The translations under genes were made by a program, and so were the position numbers. Below, in pieces: positions 1 to 10,046 of a DNA stretch of 64,000 nucleotides; position 1 is the first letter of the stretch; each line of letters starts with the position of its first letter. Source of the stretch: Oscheius sp. JU75 (taxonomy: Eukaryota; Nematoda; Chromadorea; Rhabditida; Rhabditidae); the NCBI GenBank assembly GCA_037178855.1, contig JASJZC010000005.1, positions 2,418,001 to 2,482,000 on the forward strand, in the 5' to 3' direction. The notes beneath the pieces were generated by a model, which worked only from the letters and a program-made list of their open reading frames with translations, did no database searches and had not been told where the DNA came from.

Positions 1-15
1 TACATCATGCAAGAC

Positions 16-385
16 CTACTCAATCTCTGGTGGTATGATCAGAGGTGTGCTGGCAGGAATCTCCGTAGTGGTCGTGCTCTTTTTCTTGTTCGGTCGACAA
101 ACTCCACACAGGATGGGGCAATAATCGCGGAGCATGGCATCACATTCTCCCTTCCTGTCCTCAGAGCAAGTCACGAATTTTGAGTTTTCACATGTTTCTG
201 TCTGTTCTATTAGAGTGGATTGACCCAGAAATACCTGTACAGTTTCCGCACGTCTTCTTGCAAAACTCCCTAGCATAACCTGGCCTAACAGAACAGTCGT
301 TCAGATTACAGTAGGGACTTCGATCCAGACAGTCAGCCAAAGTGTGAATGGGAAGCAGGAGGATGAGAGGAAGTACGAACAACAT
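16..385 (-). CDS. secreted protein with two ShKT domains
   Basis: The product is a small secreted Cys-rich protein. The chosen start at 385 gives a signal peptide (MLFVLPLILLLPIHTLA). Upstream in-frame codons add only low-complexity sequence. The first ShKT module runs from DCLDRSPYC to CKKTCGNC and the second from CENSKFVTC to CPILCGVC. Each has six cysteines ending in the CxxxCxxC pattern typical of nematode ShKT domains. A 28-nt intron (207-234, gt...ag) joins the modules in frame. A Lys run and a Thr-rich tail (KKKSTTTTE) follow, and the stop is at 16-18. ShKT domains occur widely in nematode secreted proteins, often as extracellular binding modules; the target here is unknown. The module identity is secure. 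The exact gene ends are less so because the window edge is close. Confidence 0.75.
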
Positions 386-654
386 TTGGACAAATGTGGC
401 GCGTGAAGGATACGAGTGGAGGAAAGGCGATACATCGCGGGAAGAAGAGTCGCTCGCAAACAATACTTCTGTACTTCGAGCACTTTGAGAGGGGGCTGAA
501 TTATTATTTCTTCCGAGATTCAGAATAAAGGAATTGTTTGGAAGGTTGTAGTGAGGAAAGTACATAAACTCCTTGAATTAACATTTTTCTTCGCTAACTC
601 GTCCCCCTTTTCAGTTAAGTATTCATCTCGAGATCAGGACGACCAGCAAGCCAG

Positions 655-793
655 GATGCTTGACATCTTTCTTCTGCCCGATGTCCTGTCCCAGATCCTC
701 AAGTTCGTCGATCTTCTCACGCTGAGGAATCTGATACTGACCACTCGACACATTGATATTCTCTACAACTTTGCAGAACATCGGAAATTTTAA
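655..793 (+). CDS. F-box-like exon, short or partial
   Basis: A short reading frame starts MLDIFLLPDVLSQILKFVD and continues LLTLRNLILTTRHI. This has the LPxxxLxxIL...DLLxLRNLxxTxR spacing of an F-box, the Skp1-binding module of SCF ubiquitin ligases. An acceptor-like run of Ts followed by CAG lies about 40 nt upstream. The frame stops 46 codons after the ATG and I see no substrate-binding domain. It is therefore a first exon whose continuation I could not trace, or a decayed member of the large nematode F-box family. The sequence downstream is AT-rich and then occupied by transposon remains. Confidence 0.4.
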
Positions 794-1140
794 AAAAATC
801 GTCTTTACGAAAAACGCGAGTACGTGATCGCGTATTTCTTACGTGAGGGGTGCTACCGTAATCTTTATTTTTCAATTGCCCCGTTTCAGTGCGCTTGTAA
901 TAGAGGATGCGTTTATATTAGAGGAGTGCTTATAACAGAGGTTTTACGGTAATATTAAAAGAAATACAGTACTTTTAAAAGATCACTTCACAAATAGGAC
1001 GCACAACGAAGCAGACTTCGAAACCAAGCAGAATCACATTGGGACAAAATCGGACAAGCAAAAAAAAACATTGAACACAATGATTCATATGTACTCATGT
1101 CTAAAAAAAAAAGTTGTTCAAAAAGCCAACCGAAGCAATA
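794..1140. other. AT-rich spacer, no gene seen
   Basis: About 350 bases of AT-rich sequence lie between the F-box-like exon and the Tc1-like remnant. I saw no reading frame with recognisable content and no clear repeat. Part of it may be the terminal region of the adjoining transposon, but I could not find paired inverted ends. Confidence 0.4.
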
Positions 1141-1790
1141 ATTCATTATTCAACAACAAGGTACATGAAAAATGGATCAGCCGATGGAATCCGCGTTCTT
1201 TTAGATGACCTTGAAAAACTGATCAGGCATGCTATTGACCAGGTCCAGGAGAGTTGTTGGCGGGATGCTGTTCGAGGCGCGTTGGATCTCCTGACAAAAC
1301 TCGAGAACAAGCAGGCCAGCATATTGATATTATTAGCAGGTTTCCGCAGCACTGTTCCATTGCTCACATGACACGGGGCATTGTCTTGAACGAGTGTGTA
1401 TCCATTTCCCTACGCTACCCAAATCATGATGCCGCCACTTCCGAACTTCGGCAGCCGAACAGCCGGCTTGCGGCTGTCTCTTCAGTAGCCGCGGTCTCCG
1501 TCAGGGCCATCCAGAGTCCAACTCTCCTCGTCCGAGAACACAAGCTGCAAAAACTAACAGAAAACCTTAGCGACTAACCTTGTGCCCTTGCGTGGCCATG
1601 TTATTCCTAGCAGAAGCTACACGGTTCACCTTGTGCTGTGCGTTGAGATTAGGAGCAAGCAATTTCAGTTCCCGATTGATGTACGGTACAGAATGGACAG
1701 CTCGGAGGACGGTCGTCTTGTGAACATCAAGACGCAGATCAGCTTTAATCTGATTGCAGCTGTTAGAGGAACTCAAAGCGAGGCGTCCAG
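1141..1790 (-). pseudogene. decayed Tc1/mariner-type transposase
   Basis: Read on the minus strand, fragments in different frames follow Tc1 transposase order. First comes a helix-turn-helix-like block (1776-1567) with VHKTTVLRAVHSV. Near 1440 follows SGGIMIWVA, then the hallmark catalytic block VQDNAPCHVSNGTVLRK with NNINML near 1330. A C-terminal stretch near 1240 in a shifted frame reads LLDLVNSMPDQ, matching the LVDSMPRR region of Tc1-like proteins. In-frame stops and frame changes between these blocks show it is dead. Tc1 transposase uses a DDE/D triad; the D of QDNAPCH is present but the whole is not translatable. Terminal inverted repeats were not identified, so the element ends are approximate. 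Confidence 0.7.
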
Positions 1791-2279
1791 TGGGGCGAAG
1801 AGCCCGATTTTCTCGGGGCGTCCAGAACCGGCTTGTTTTCGTAGTTCAGATTGCTCAAGAAACATCCAATAGAGCTCGTTTCTTTTCAACTGCTTCGCAA
1901 TTTGGATGCCCGAATGTCCAGTAATCTTCAGAGCACGAATGGAGGTATGTTCCTCAAGTGAGGCGATAAGTCGACGGAATGATGACGAAGGAGAGTAACA
2001 GCATTCGTTTCGAAAAATGTTTTAACATTTTTACTTAAAGTTTTTACACGTTTTACATTCAGATGCCTTCGTTTCTGACAAAGTTTTCTGGGATTGCTAA
2101 ACTTTTGCACATGCTATATTTTAAAAAATTTATCCCCCTAATCTTCTGCAGACTCGGATAAGGGTCACAAAAACTTTTCTAGGTGTTTTGAAGCATGATA
2201 AATCGTTTGGGAACGGTCCCAGTTGTCTAAAATGCTTCCTGATCCTTCTACTGCAAAAAAAGTCGGGGGTTGATGTTGG
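1791..2279. other. spacer between transposon remnant and host exon
   Basis: An AT-rich stretch of about 490 bases with no convincing exon. It may include the 5' end of the Tc1-like remnant. I saw no repeat pairing within it. Confidence 0.35.
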
Positions 2280-2574
2280 TTAACTTCTGAGAATCATGTT
2301 GGCATCCTTGCAGATTTGATCGTTTCCTTCGTTCTGACACAGGTAGCAGCCACTAGTCTCCGAGTCTCCATGCGAGCCCGTCATGTCCAATTCGGCAGCA
2401 GTGAGGAAGAAGCTGCTGGCCACTGTGCAGCTGATCGCGTACTCGACGCCTTTCTGAGTGGTTCCATTGTCGGCAGCTGATGCTTAGTTCCACTACAGGA
2501 GCGAAGCTGGTCCAGGGCGACTTCCTTGGTGACAGCGGCAGACTTCCCCATAAACTGAGCGTGGATCAGGGTTG

Positions 2575-2760
2575 GGCGAACAGTTCGTGTTCGTGTTCGA
2601 AGTGAGGCGAACACGAACCGAACAGTTCGGGTTCGGAACCCGAACAGCCGATAGTCCGAACGTTCGTGTTCGGTTCGCATGCCGAACATAAGAATTGAAA
2701 ATGTTCGGTGTTCGGGGCCGAACAGACTGTAGAAACCCGAACAAAATCCGAACATTTGGG
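2575..2760. repeat. left subterminal GTTCG/CGAAC repeat array of the hAT element
   Basis: Many copies of TGTTCG and its complement CGAACA occur in both orientations just inside the left terminal repeat, largely as TTCGTGTTCG and CCGAACA units. Subterminal short repeats of this kind are transposase-binding sites in hAT elements. A matching array is at the right end. Confidence 0.8.
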
Positions 2761-2926
2761 TCCCGCAAGGATATCCGCCGCCGTCGCGCCATTCAAATTT
2801 TTTTTTGTGATTTTCGAACTTTATCCTTATTGTTTTTCTTTCCTTTGTTGTTTTGCTCAATTCTGTTTTTTTTTTTTGCAATATTCCCAGTGCATGTGCG
2901 TTTCAGAAGCCTTCCGCTAAACAAGA

Positions 2927-5118
2927 ATGTCGAAATATGCTCCATTTTTCGCAGTTGCTGCTGATAACAAGTTCACTTGCCTGTTATGTGATGAAAACAT
3001 CCTAAAAACTGGATATTCAACGACGGCTAGGAAGAGACATATGGAGGCAAAGCATCCGGATAAATTCAAGAAGGTATGTACTTTTAATTTTAAAAATTTT
3101 CTGGTTTTTTTAGATGAACGAGGATAGCGAAAAAAATACTGCGAAAAAACGCAGGATGGATTTCACACTCCCTGGAACTCGTGTTCTTCCCGCTGTCACA
3201 TCTATTCAGGTAAACCTTGTGACCCTCAGATGCGAAAAACAAACTTTAGCCAAAAATTAAAGAGGCCTTCATGAAGTGGGACACAAAGTCCCCAATGTCG
3301 ATGAACATTGACCGTATTATCTCGTTGTTGATCGCAAAAGAAGCTTTACCGCTGTCCATTGTGGACTCGATCAATTTCCGCCAGCTTATAATAGCCATAA
3401 ACCCACGATACCAGTTAGTTTTTGTCTTGAGTCTAATTGAAACCTTTTTTTACAGAGTGCGCTCGCGGACCGTCTTTTCCGACAGCATTCTTCCCTCTTT
3501 GCTCGCTGAAGCCAAGGCTATCATCAAGAAAGAGCTGAAGAATGTCGTTCTTTCCCTCACGCTCGATGGTTGGACGTCGAAAGACTGCAAAAAAAGTCTT
3601 ATGGCTGTCACCGGTAAATTTTGTTGTTTCATCTAAAGTTTCGCTCAATTTACAGCACATTACATTCATAGTTCTACATTTGAGCCGCGTTGGATGGTTC
3701 TTGGTGCCGAACCTATGCTCACTACTCATACTGCTGATGATTACTTAGTTCTTCTGGAGAAATTGTTGGAAGAGTACGAAATCGACAAGAACAATGTCTC
3801 TTTCTTGGTGAGAGACGGAGATAGCACCATGAATAAGCTGGCCAAATTATTCAAAAGACCTTCATTCCACTGCTTCGCTCATAATATTCAACTTGTTAGT
3901 TACTTCCATCTCATTCATAACACTGAATTCAGGCTGTCAAAAACTCGCTCGGAAATTTCCCAGGTTTTGACGAAATCATAGTGAAAATGAAAAAAGTAAT
4001 TAAGAAGTTATCGAAAAGCCATAAGACCCAGCTGGAGCTCGCAGCCAAACTTATGGAAATCGATCTCAAGCCGCACCAGTTGAAAAAGGTACTTTGCACC
4101 CTTTTTCAAATGTTACTCTCTTTTCCAGGCAACACCAGTGCGCTGGTCAAGTCTCTATGCAATGATTGACAGCTTCATTGTTTTGAAGCCTGGAATTATC
4201 GCTTTCCAAGTGGATCAAGGAGACGAGAACTTGATGATTCAAGGAAGCGAATGGAGTGTACTTTCTGACGTCCTCACACTGCTCAAACCAATTGCTGAAG
4301 CAACCACTGCCATCCAAAGCCGTTTTGAAGCCCCAGCCAGCGTGATTATCCCTATTGCGAGAGTTCTCCAGAGTTTGTTTGCCACTGCAAGCTCGCAACC
4401 GGAAAATTTCGTCCAAAAAGCTCAGTAAGCCACTTAGTTTTTAAAAACATTTGAAAAAAAATTAGAAAATCACTCCACGATGAACTTGAAAGCCGCTTTG
4501 ACAAGTACCACTATGACGAAAATCTTCAACTAGCCACTGCTGTTGATCCCAGATTCCGAGGTACCTACAATGTGGTTCATCCGAAGGTTTGTCTTTCAGT
4601 TTGCTGGAAACCTTGGTATTTAGGAACTTCTCGCCGAAAAAATCTACCAGACGCTTCTGAATGGAGAAAAAATTGACGATATCATTCCACAGTCTCCTCC
4701 CGCTGATTCTAGTGTTCCGGACCTATTTGACGCCTTTGTACGCGCTCACGGAGATAGAGTAATGCCAAATCCCGAAATGCCAGCAAGTGAAAAACGAAAA
4801 ATGGCCGAAAAAGTTAGCTCTTTGATTAAAAACATGTAACTTTCGTCGCAGGAGGCTGAATTATTCTTCTCCAGGCGTCCAGACAAAAATCTCGACCCCT
4901 ATACCTTCTGGCAAGATGAAGGAAACCGTTCCCGATTTCCGAACATTCGAAAGATCGCCAGCTCGATGTTATGTGCACCTTCTACTAGCAGCGAGTCGGA
5001 AAGAGTGTTCCCAGCAGCTCGGCTCATTGCAACGGACCTCCGCAACCGTCTGTCTCCTGATACATTGAAAATGTTGTTGTTCGTTAATGTTAATAGTCAT
5101 TTGCTTCAGAATGGTTAG
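2927..5118 (+). CDS. hAT transposase with BED zinc finger
   Basis: This is the transposase of the surrounding element. The N-terminus (MSKYAPFFAV) carries a BED-type zinc finger with CLLCDENILK and a distal H...H pair (RHMEAKHPDK). The RNase H-like core follows across several short introns: LTLDGWTS (first catalytic Asp region), VRDGDSTMNKL (second) and CFAHNIQL. The C-terminal dimerisation block contains STSSESERVFP and DLRNRLSPDTLKML, with the final acidic residue in SERVF. Introns are about 40-50 nt with ttag/cag acceptors (for example after KKV at 3073, after INPRYQ near 3414, after HQLKK near 4089), and exons join in phase. The stop TAG is at 5116-5118. I saw no premature stop in the exons followed, so the gene may be functional. 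Confidence 0.85.
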
Positions 5119-5212
5119 TTTTTCTGTGGCTAAACCGTTTTCTGTCCTTTTATGTTATCATTATCTTGATGAATTCTTACAGAAGCAGTTACAATAAAAC
5201 AAATCTTTGCTC

Positions 5213-5400
5213 AATGTTCGCATTATGTTCGTGTTCGTATGTTCGCGAACAGTTCGTTCGCGAACACGAACATTAGGGTCCCGAACAGTTCGTGTTCGGT
5301 TCGCATACCGAACAGAAGTGCGCTGTTCGGTTCGGGTTCGGTTCGGACCGAAAATTGTGACTGCCTGTTCGGTTCGTGTTCGTGTTCGGGTAAAATTTCG
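5213..5400. repeat. right subterminal GTTCG/CGAAC repeat array of the hAT element
   Basis: A dense array of TGTTCG/CGAACA words mirrors the left subterminal array and ends at the right terminal inverted repeat. These are probably transposase-binding sites. Confidence 0.8.
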
Positions 5401-5539
5401 CTGTTCGCCCAACCCTGGCGTGGATGCCACTGACGCCGAGCAGATGTAGATGGGAGAGGAAAACACGCATGGCGAAGAAGCAGAAGAGTTCGCTGGCGCT
5501 GCTTCTCTCACAACTACTCTCTCTGGTCAGCTGGCTCAT

Positions 5540-6219
5540 TTTAGTTACACAAGGGATGCTAACGCCCCTTGGGGCTCAAAATAAAGCCTTATTCCTTCCA
5601 AAACTGCTCGATTTCTACTTCCTTCTGTCCAACTGTCGTGACCCTTTCCTCACACTTCAACTTGTCCGCATTCCCTCCAATCGAGGTACCGTGACAGGAA
5701 CAACGTCCTCCCAACGAAGCTACTTCCCGAACTGACTCGATTTGGCTTGACTTGCCAACAATTAGTGTGCGCACAAAATAGTGCACACTAATTGGCAATA
5801 TTGGCTTCAGACAGACAGACAGACAGAGACGCGAGGACATTTTAAACTAGATCTCCACAGAACAAAACTAAAATATGACAAGTCAAGGGATTTGCCTTGA
5901 TAATTTAGGTATGCCTTTTCGAGGCATACTTAACTTGTATTTGAAGAAATACATCCTCCTTTTCGCAACATGTTTCGTCTAATTTTCCCATCCTCTCCTA
6001 CGCTTTTCATGCTTCCTCCAACAAATAGTCACGCAATTTTGCGTATCTTGGGAGAGGGAGAATGAAATTGGCAGTTGCCAATTTCTGCAGGGTATTTCAT
6101 GCTAGTGAGTACCTGACTATAATGTTGGTGTTTAAGAGTATGTTTTCAATAGAGCAGAATTTTATCGTTGCTGTCTCTTTGATCACCCTTTGCCCCTTTA
6201 AATCTGTTTTCATTTCAGG
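5540..6219. other. intergenic region with small hairpins
   Basis: No coding exon was recognised. The region holds an inverted repeat around AATTAGTGTGCGCAC / GTGCACACTAATT (about 5758-5793), a short ACAG microsatellite (about 5811-5828), a hairpin around GGTATGCC / GGCATAC (about 5909-5931) and the palindrome AAATTGGCA-GT-TGCCAATTT near 6065-6084. These look like degraded foldback elements. The last 40 bases provide the TTTCAG acceptor in front of the pseudouridine synthase start. Confidence 0.5.
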
Positions 6220-8373
6220 ATGGAGCAAGATTTTGGAATAGAAGAGTATGTCGATGGCCAAAAGAGTCCCATTCCTTGCATTTTAAAGCAGCTTTATACA
6301 GATTTCATCGTTCAGGAGATCGGCGGTTAGTTGCTCTTTATCCTGAAAGATTGACTCACTTCAGAAAATAACGAAGAGCTCCCTTTCCGTCCAAAATGCC
6401 CAGAAATATTAGGCCAGGCAAAAGAAGACAAAATAGATGTGCCAGCGCCGGAATGTTTGACTGCTGACGTCTTGGCCGAGTTGGAGAAATTCGTTTCTTC
6501 TCTTGGAGAGAAATCGAAGGAAGTGTTCTCCATCAACACGAAGGTGCATCCTTTTCCGTCCAAAAGAGACATCTGCAACTTCCAGGGCTTCTCAAAAGAA
6601 GAACGGACGGCAATACACAAGTTCATCAGACAGCACTTTGCTGACACTTTGAACACGGAGCTGAAAGGAGACGATATCGTTGTCACGTCCAGTAGTGGAG
6701 ACAGAAACGCCAGGTTAGTTTTTACTGTGTCCTGAAACGAGGGTGTCTCGAAGATGAATCACTTTTTGACCTGCGCAGAGTTCGAGTAAACCAGTAACTT
6801 CCAGGAAACGGAAGAGATGGTCCCCGGACAACCCAGACTTTCTTCATTTCACTCTGGCCAAGGAGAACAAGGATACGGCTTACGCTCTTGGTATTGTCGC
6901 CAAGTTCATTGGTGTGAAGCCGGATCTCTTCCGGACCTGTGGAATCAAGGATAAGAGAGCTGTCACCTCCCAGAAAGTCAGCTGCTATCGTGTCGAGAAA
7001 GTTTTTTCGTTTTCATTTCGGCTATGAACTGGGAATTGCAGGAAAAACTTATAAAAATTGTTCCACGGCTACGCGACTTCACCTTATTCGACTTTGAATA
7101 CAAGAAGGAAGGACTGAAGATGGGCGGACACTGGGGAAATCGTTTCAACCTCATACTTAGGTACTTTCATGGAGGTTTCGTTTCTAGATTCGTTTAGAAA
7201 TGTTCCGACAGAATCTCGTGACGATATGGCCGAGCGGTGCGACATTTTCAAGAGCAAAGGTTTTATCAACTACTTTGGAACTCAACGATTCGGATCCTCG
7301 CTCAATAACACGGCCAAAACGGGAAGATTGATAATACAGAGAAAGTGGGAGGAAGCTGTGAAGAATATCATGAAAATCACGGCAGAAAGTATGTTTGAGT
7401 GAGCCGTTTTTCAAGCCTTGTTTCAGTGGGAAACACGACGGTTTCGGAAGGAGCAGCTTATTTTCTGGAGAGCGGCGATGCTCAGGCCGCTTTGAAGAAA
7501 CTTAAGGGGGGACAGGCCTTTGCCTCCACAGAATCTAACATCTTCAAGGCTCTAGCCCGCGGTAGAACGTGGCAACAGGTCCTCTTTCCTTGTTTGCCTC
7601 GATTCAAACCAAAAATTTCAGTGCCTCACGGAAGTCTTACCCGTAAACATACGCAGTTTGTACGTTCACGCGTATCAGAGTCTCATTTGGAACAAGCTTG
7701 TCACGCGTAGAATACGAGAATTTGGATGTGAGGCTGTGACGGAAGATGTGGACAAGGACGGAAATTGGCTGACCGATGGAAATATCTATTCTGCCTATCT
7801 CCCCCTACCCGGCAGCGATCTAAAACTCTTCCCCGAATATGGTATTTCATCAGGCTCGACGCAAAAACTCTGTCATTTCAGCTAAAGAATGGCTGAATGA
7901 GCTGTTAGCCAAAGACGGTCTCACCAACGAATCATTCGTAGCCCTCCGAGAGTTAGTTTTCCCTCAATACTTTTGAGATAAATACTTGTTTGAGTCGGTT
8001 CTCGCTGGGAGATACTTCCCGCCCTCTTCTTGTCCTTCCGGGCAATGTTCAGTACGACTTCATTTCCTATTCGCAGCCAAGAGAAGTTCTTCAGGTTAGC
8101 TCTGCTTTCTATGGTTTAAAAAACTGAATTTAGGACGGCTTGATTGACAGGAAGGAGCAGAAGAAAGAAGGTGAAAACGGCGGACACCTTCTCGCTCTGA
8201 AAATACAGTTCAATCTTCCGAACGGTGCCTACGCGACTGTGGCTCTTCGACAGGTGACCGGCTACGATATGGGACGAGGCAACATGGTCGAGGCTGGGAA
8301 GGTATTGATGGCCGAAGAGACTGCCGCAGACGAGCTCCAGAATGATGGAGAAGTCGCCGAGCCGATCTCCTAG
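6220..8373 (+). CDS. tRNA/mRNA pseudouridine synthase, PUS7/TruD family
   Basis: PUS7/TruD enzymes isomerise uridine to pseudouridine in tRNA, snRNA and mRNA. The ATG at 6220 follows a TTTCAG acceptor, and the protein starts MEQDFGIEEYVDGQ. The first segment ends IVQEIG (TruD N-terminal FxVxE-like block). The family signature GIKDKRAVTSQKVS, around 6944-6978, carries the catalytic Asp of KD. Later blocks are GHWGNRFNLILR, GFINYFGTQRFG, YVHAYQSLIWNKLV and a C-terminal segment ending with stop at 8371-8373. The last exon has ATVALRQVTGYDMGRG. At least nine short introns of about 33-45 nt interrupt it. Exons are open and in order, so the enzyme looks intact. Family assignment is firm; the animal ortholog is most likely PUS7. 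Confidence 0.9.
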
Positions 8374-8771
8374 ATAATCTAGGCTTGATTTCGTTATTGT
8401 TGAATTTTTTTGTTGGTAAATTTTTTCGCTGTGCAGATGGTCATTTGAGTGAGTTGGTTGTTCAGTCACGCACTATCCTTTTTCTTAGCTGTATTGATGC
8501 ATGTGAATCGGGCAGCCGATTCGTTTCTGACCCGATCTCAATCTAAAATCGAGCCAATTAAACCCAGCAGGCGGGTTCAAATCGTTCGGGACTGACCATC
8601 TTTGGCTATCTTGAACCTGAACAGAGCCGGTCAAAACGCACAAGTTGTGTGACCTCTCTTTCCCACCGAGCATCTAAAGCTATGTCTAAATCGGGAGGTG
8701 TGAACCTATTCCTTTTGAAATAACGCTGCTCTTGCATTCTTACTGAACCATCGTTTTCCAGGACCACCAAA
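8374..8771. other. intergenic region
   Basis: Spacer between the pseudouridine synthase and the F-box protein gene. It has no recognisable exon. A TTTCCAG acceptor about 12 bases before the next ATG probably serves spliced-leader trans-splicing. Confidence 0.5.
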
Positions 8772-10046
8772 ATGAGTGACTCGTCGCCCGAAGAGCTTCT
8801 CGACACAGTCAATCGCTATGTTATCAACTTCTTCGATCACAACAAGTTCTCAGTTCGTCTCTTTTTTTGTCAAGAAAATAAATCTTCAGGCTGAAACAAT
8901 GAATACTTGGCAGACGCCTCTTCATCAAGGAAAGGACTGCCTCTTCCGTCCGCGAGAAGCCATCCCGCAGAATCCATTCTACCTCCAGCTTTCGATCATG
9001 GTCTTCAGAGACCAGAAGACCATTGTGGTCAATGTGCTGCAGCTCAAAGGTGATCATTTTTTATCCAGAAAAAACATCTTCTAGGTGGTGATCATAGTCT
9101 GATAGACAGCTTCCAAGTTTCGCGACACAGGATTGAGGAAGAGGTGAGGGATAAGCTGGCTTCTGTCCTCACAAAAGCTGGTATGATAAGAACTGGTATT
9201 CCCGGTAAAAACTCTAAAACTTTTAGGACTGCTCTCTCTGCCCCAGCTACTACAGATCCGCCTCATTCGAAACAACATCCTGAAGTACGTGCCGGTCAAG
9301 GATTTTCTCAACCTCGAAGCTACCTGCAAATTGGTCAGAGACATTCTTTCTCTTCGAGAAGTCGACCAATTCTACTGGAGGAAGCAGCTCAAATGGTAAC
9401 GGTTGTTCCATTTTGCCAACCAGCAAGGTTTTCAGGGATTTCGATAAGGACAAGGAGGATACACAGTCGAGCTATCGCGAAGCATACAAGCAGGAAGCTA
9501 TGAAAAAGAAGACCTCATCTTCTGCCTCTTCTTTCCGCGTATTTTTTGTAGTTTTTCTTCGGCCAAAAAGCAGTTCAGAATGCCCCCAGAATGGATGATC
9601 CGTTGAGAATCTACGATCCGCTGCGTGATGATCGTTTCCTGCCGCGTCGACCTCTTCAGCCGGATCCGATGTGGCCGGATCCGTTGAATCCGTTCGGGCC
9701 TGGCGTACGGAACCCGAATGGGCCTTTCTGTAAGTTGGGCGGAAACCAAAACTGATGGTTCTTCACACGCGAGATACACTTGAACCGTTCCTTTCTCTCT
9801 CCCCAACTTGAATCGAATTAGCTGTAATTTCTCCCGTGAAAAAGGAACGGGAGTGGACTGGCCTCTTTCTCTTGATCAAAGAGAGGAAGCGCCGAGAGAT
9901 GGCTAATTTGCGGTTTTTCAGTCGGAGGACCCGGTACCGGCCCGGAACTGATGCCCGACAGACCTCAACGTATTCCCCAACCGCGTGGACCACCAGGAAT
10001 GGGACCTGCAGGCTGGCCGCAGTTTGATCGAAGCGATTTCATATAG
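8772..10046 (+). CDS. FBXO7/PI31-like F-box protein
   Basis: The protein starts MSDSSPEELLDTVNRYV. It continues through a PI31/FP-type domain with NTWQTPLHQGKDCLF and LSIMVFRDQKTIVV, then GDHSLIDSFQVSRHRIEEE. An F-box follows (LLSLPQLLQIRLIRNNILK ... VPVKDFLNLEATCKLVRD) with YWRKQLK and YREAYKQEAMKKK after it. The C-terminus is a proline/aspartate-rich tail (DPLRIYDPLRDDRFLPRR, then GGPGTGPELMP), as in FBXO7 and the proteasome regulator PI31. The stop is at 10044-10046. FBXO7 is a substrate receptor of SCF ligases and binds PI31/proteasome. The order FP domain, F-box, Pro-rich tail supports the call. No ubiquitin-like N-terminal domain was seen. Introns are short. Confidence 0.8.

Larger units (their letters stand above)
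2559..5425 (+). mobile_element. complete hAT-superfamily DNA transposon with 8-bp target duplication
   Basis: The element spans 2567-5417. Its left end CAGGGTTGGGCGAACAG (2567-2583) is matched perfectly by the inverted right end CTGTTCGCCCAACCCTG (5401-5417). Outside both ends lies the same 8-bp sequence GCGTGGAT (2559-2566 and 5418-5425). CAGGG termini and 8-bp duplications are diagnostic of hAT transposons. Between the ends lie subterminal TGTTCG/CGAACA-rich arrays and a single spliced transposase gene whose exons all appear open. Perfect ends, a perfect duplication and an open transposase suggest recent insertion and possible activity. Confidence 0.93.
2280..5470 (-). pseudogene. host secreted-protein-like gene split by the hAT insertion
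   Basis: On the minus strand a frame opens at 5470 with MRVFLSHLHLLGVSGIHA, which resembles a signal peptide. It runs into the hAT element at its right end. If the element and one 8-bp duplication are ignored, the frame continues without change on the other side (QFMGKSAAVTKEVALDQ). A further stretch in another frame, starting near 2462 (GVEYAISCTVASS) and ending TSGCYLCQNEG ... DANMILRS with a stop at 2280-2282, looks like a Cys-containing terminal exon. I could not fit a phase-consistent intron between the two stretches. It may be one secreted protein gene now disrupted, or two unrelated pieces. No family recognised. Confidence 0.4.

Noticed and set aside
5811-5828. CRISPR-like short repeat (ACAG units)
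   Set aside because: Simple tetranucleotide microsatellite without spacers in a eukaryotic genome.
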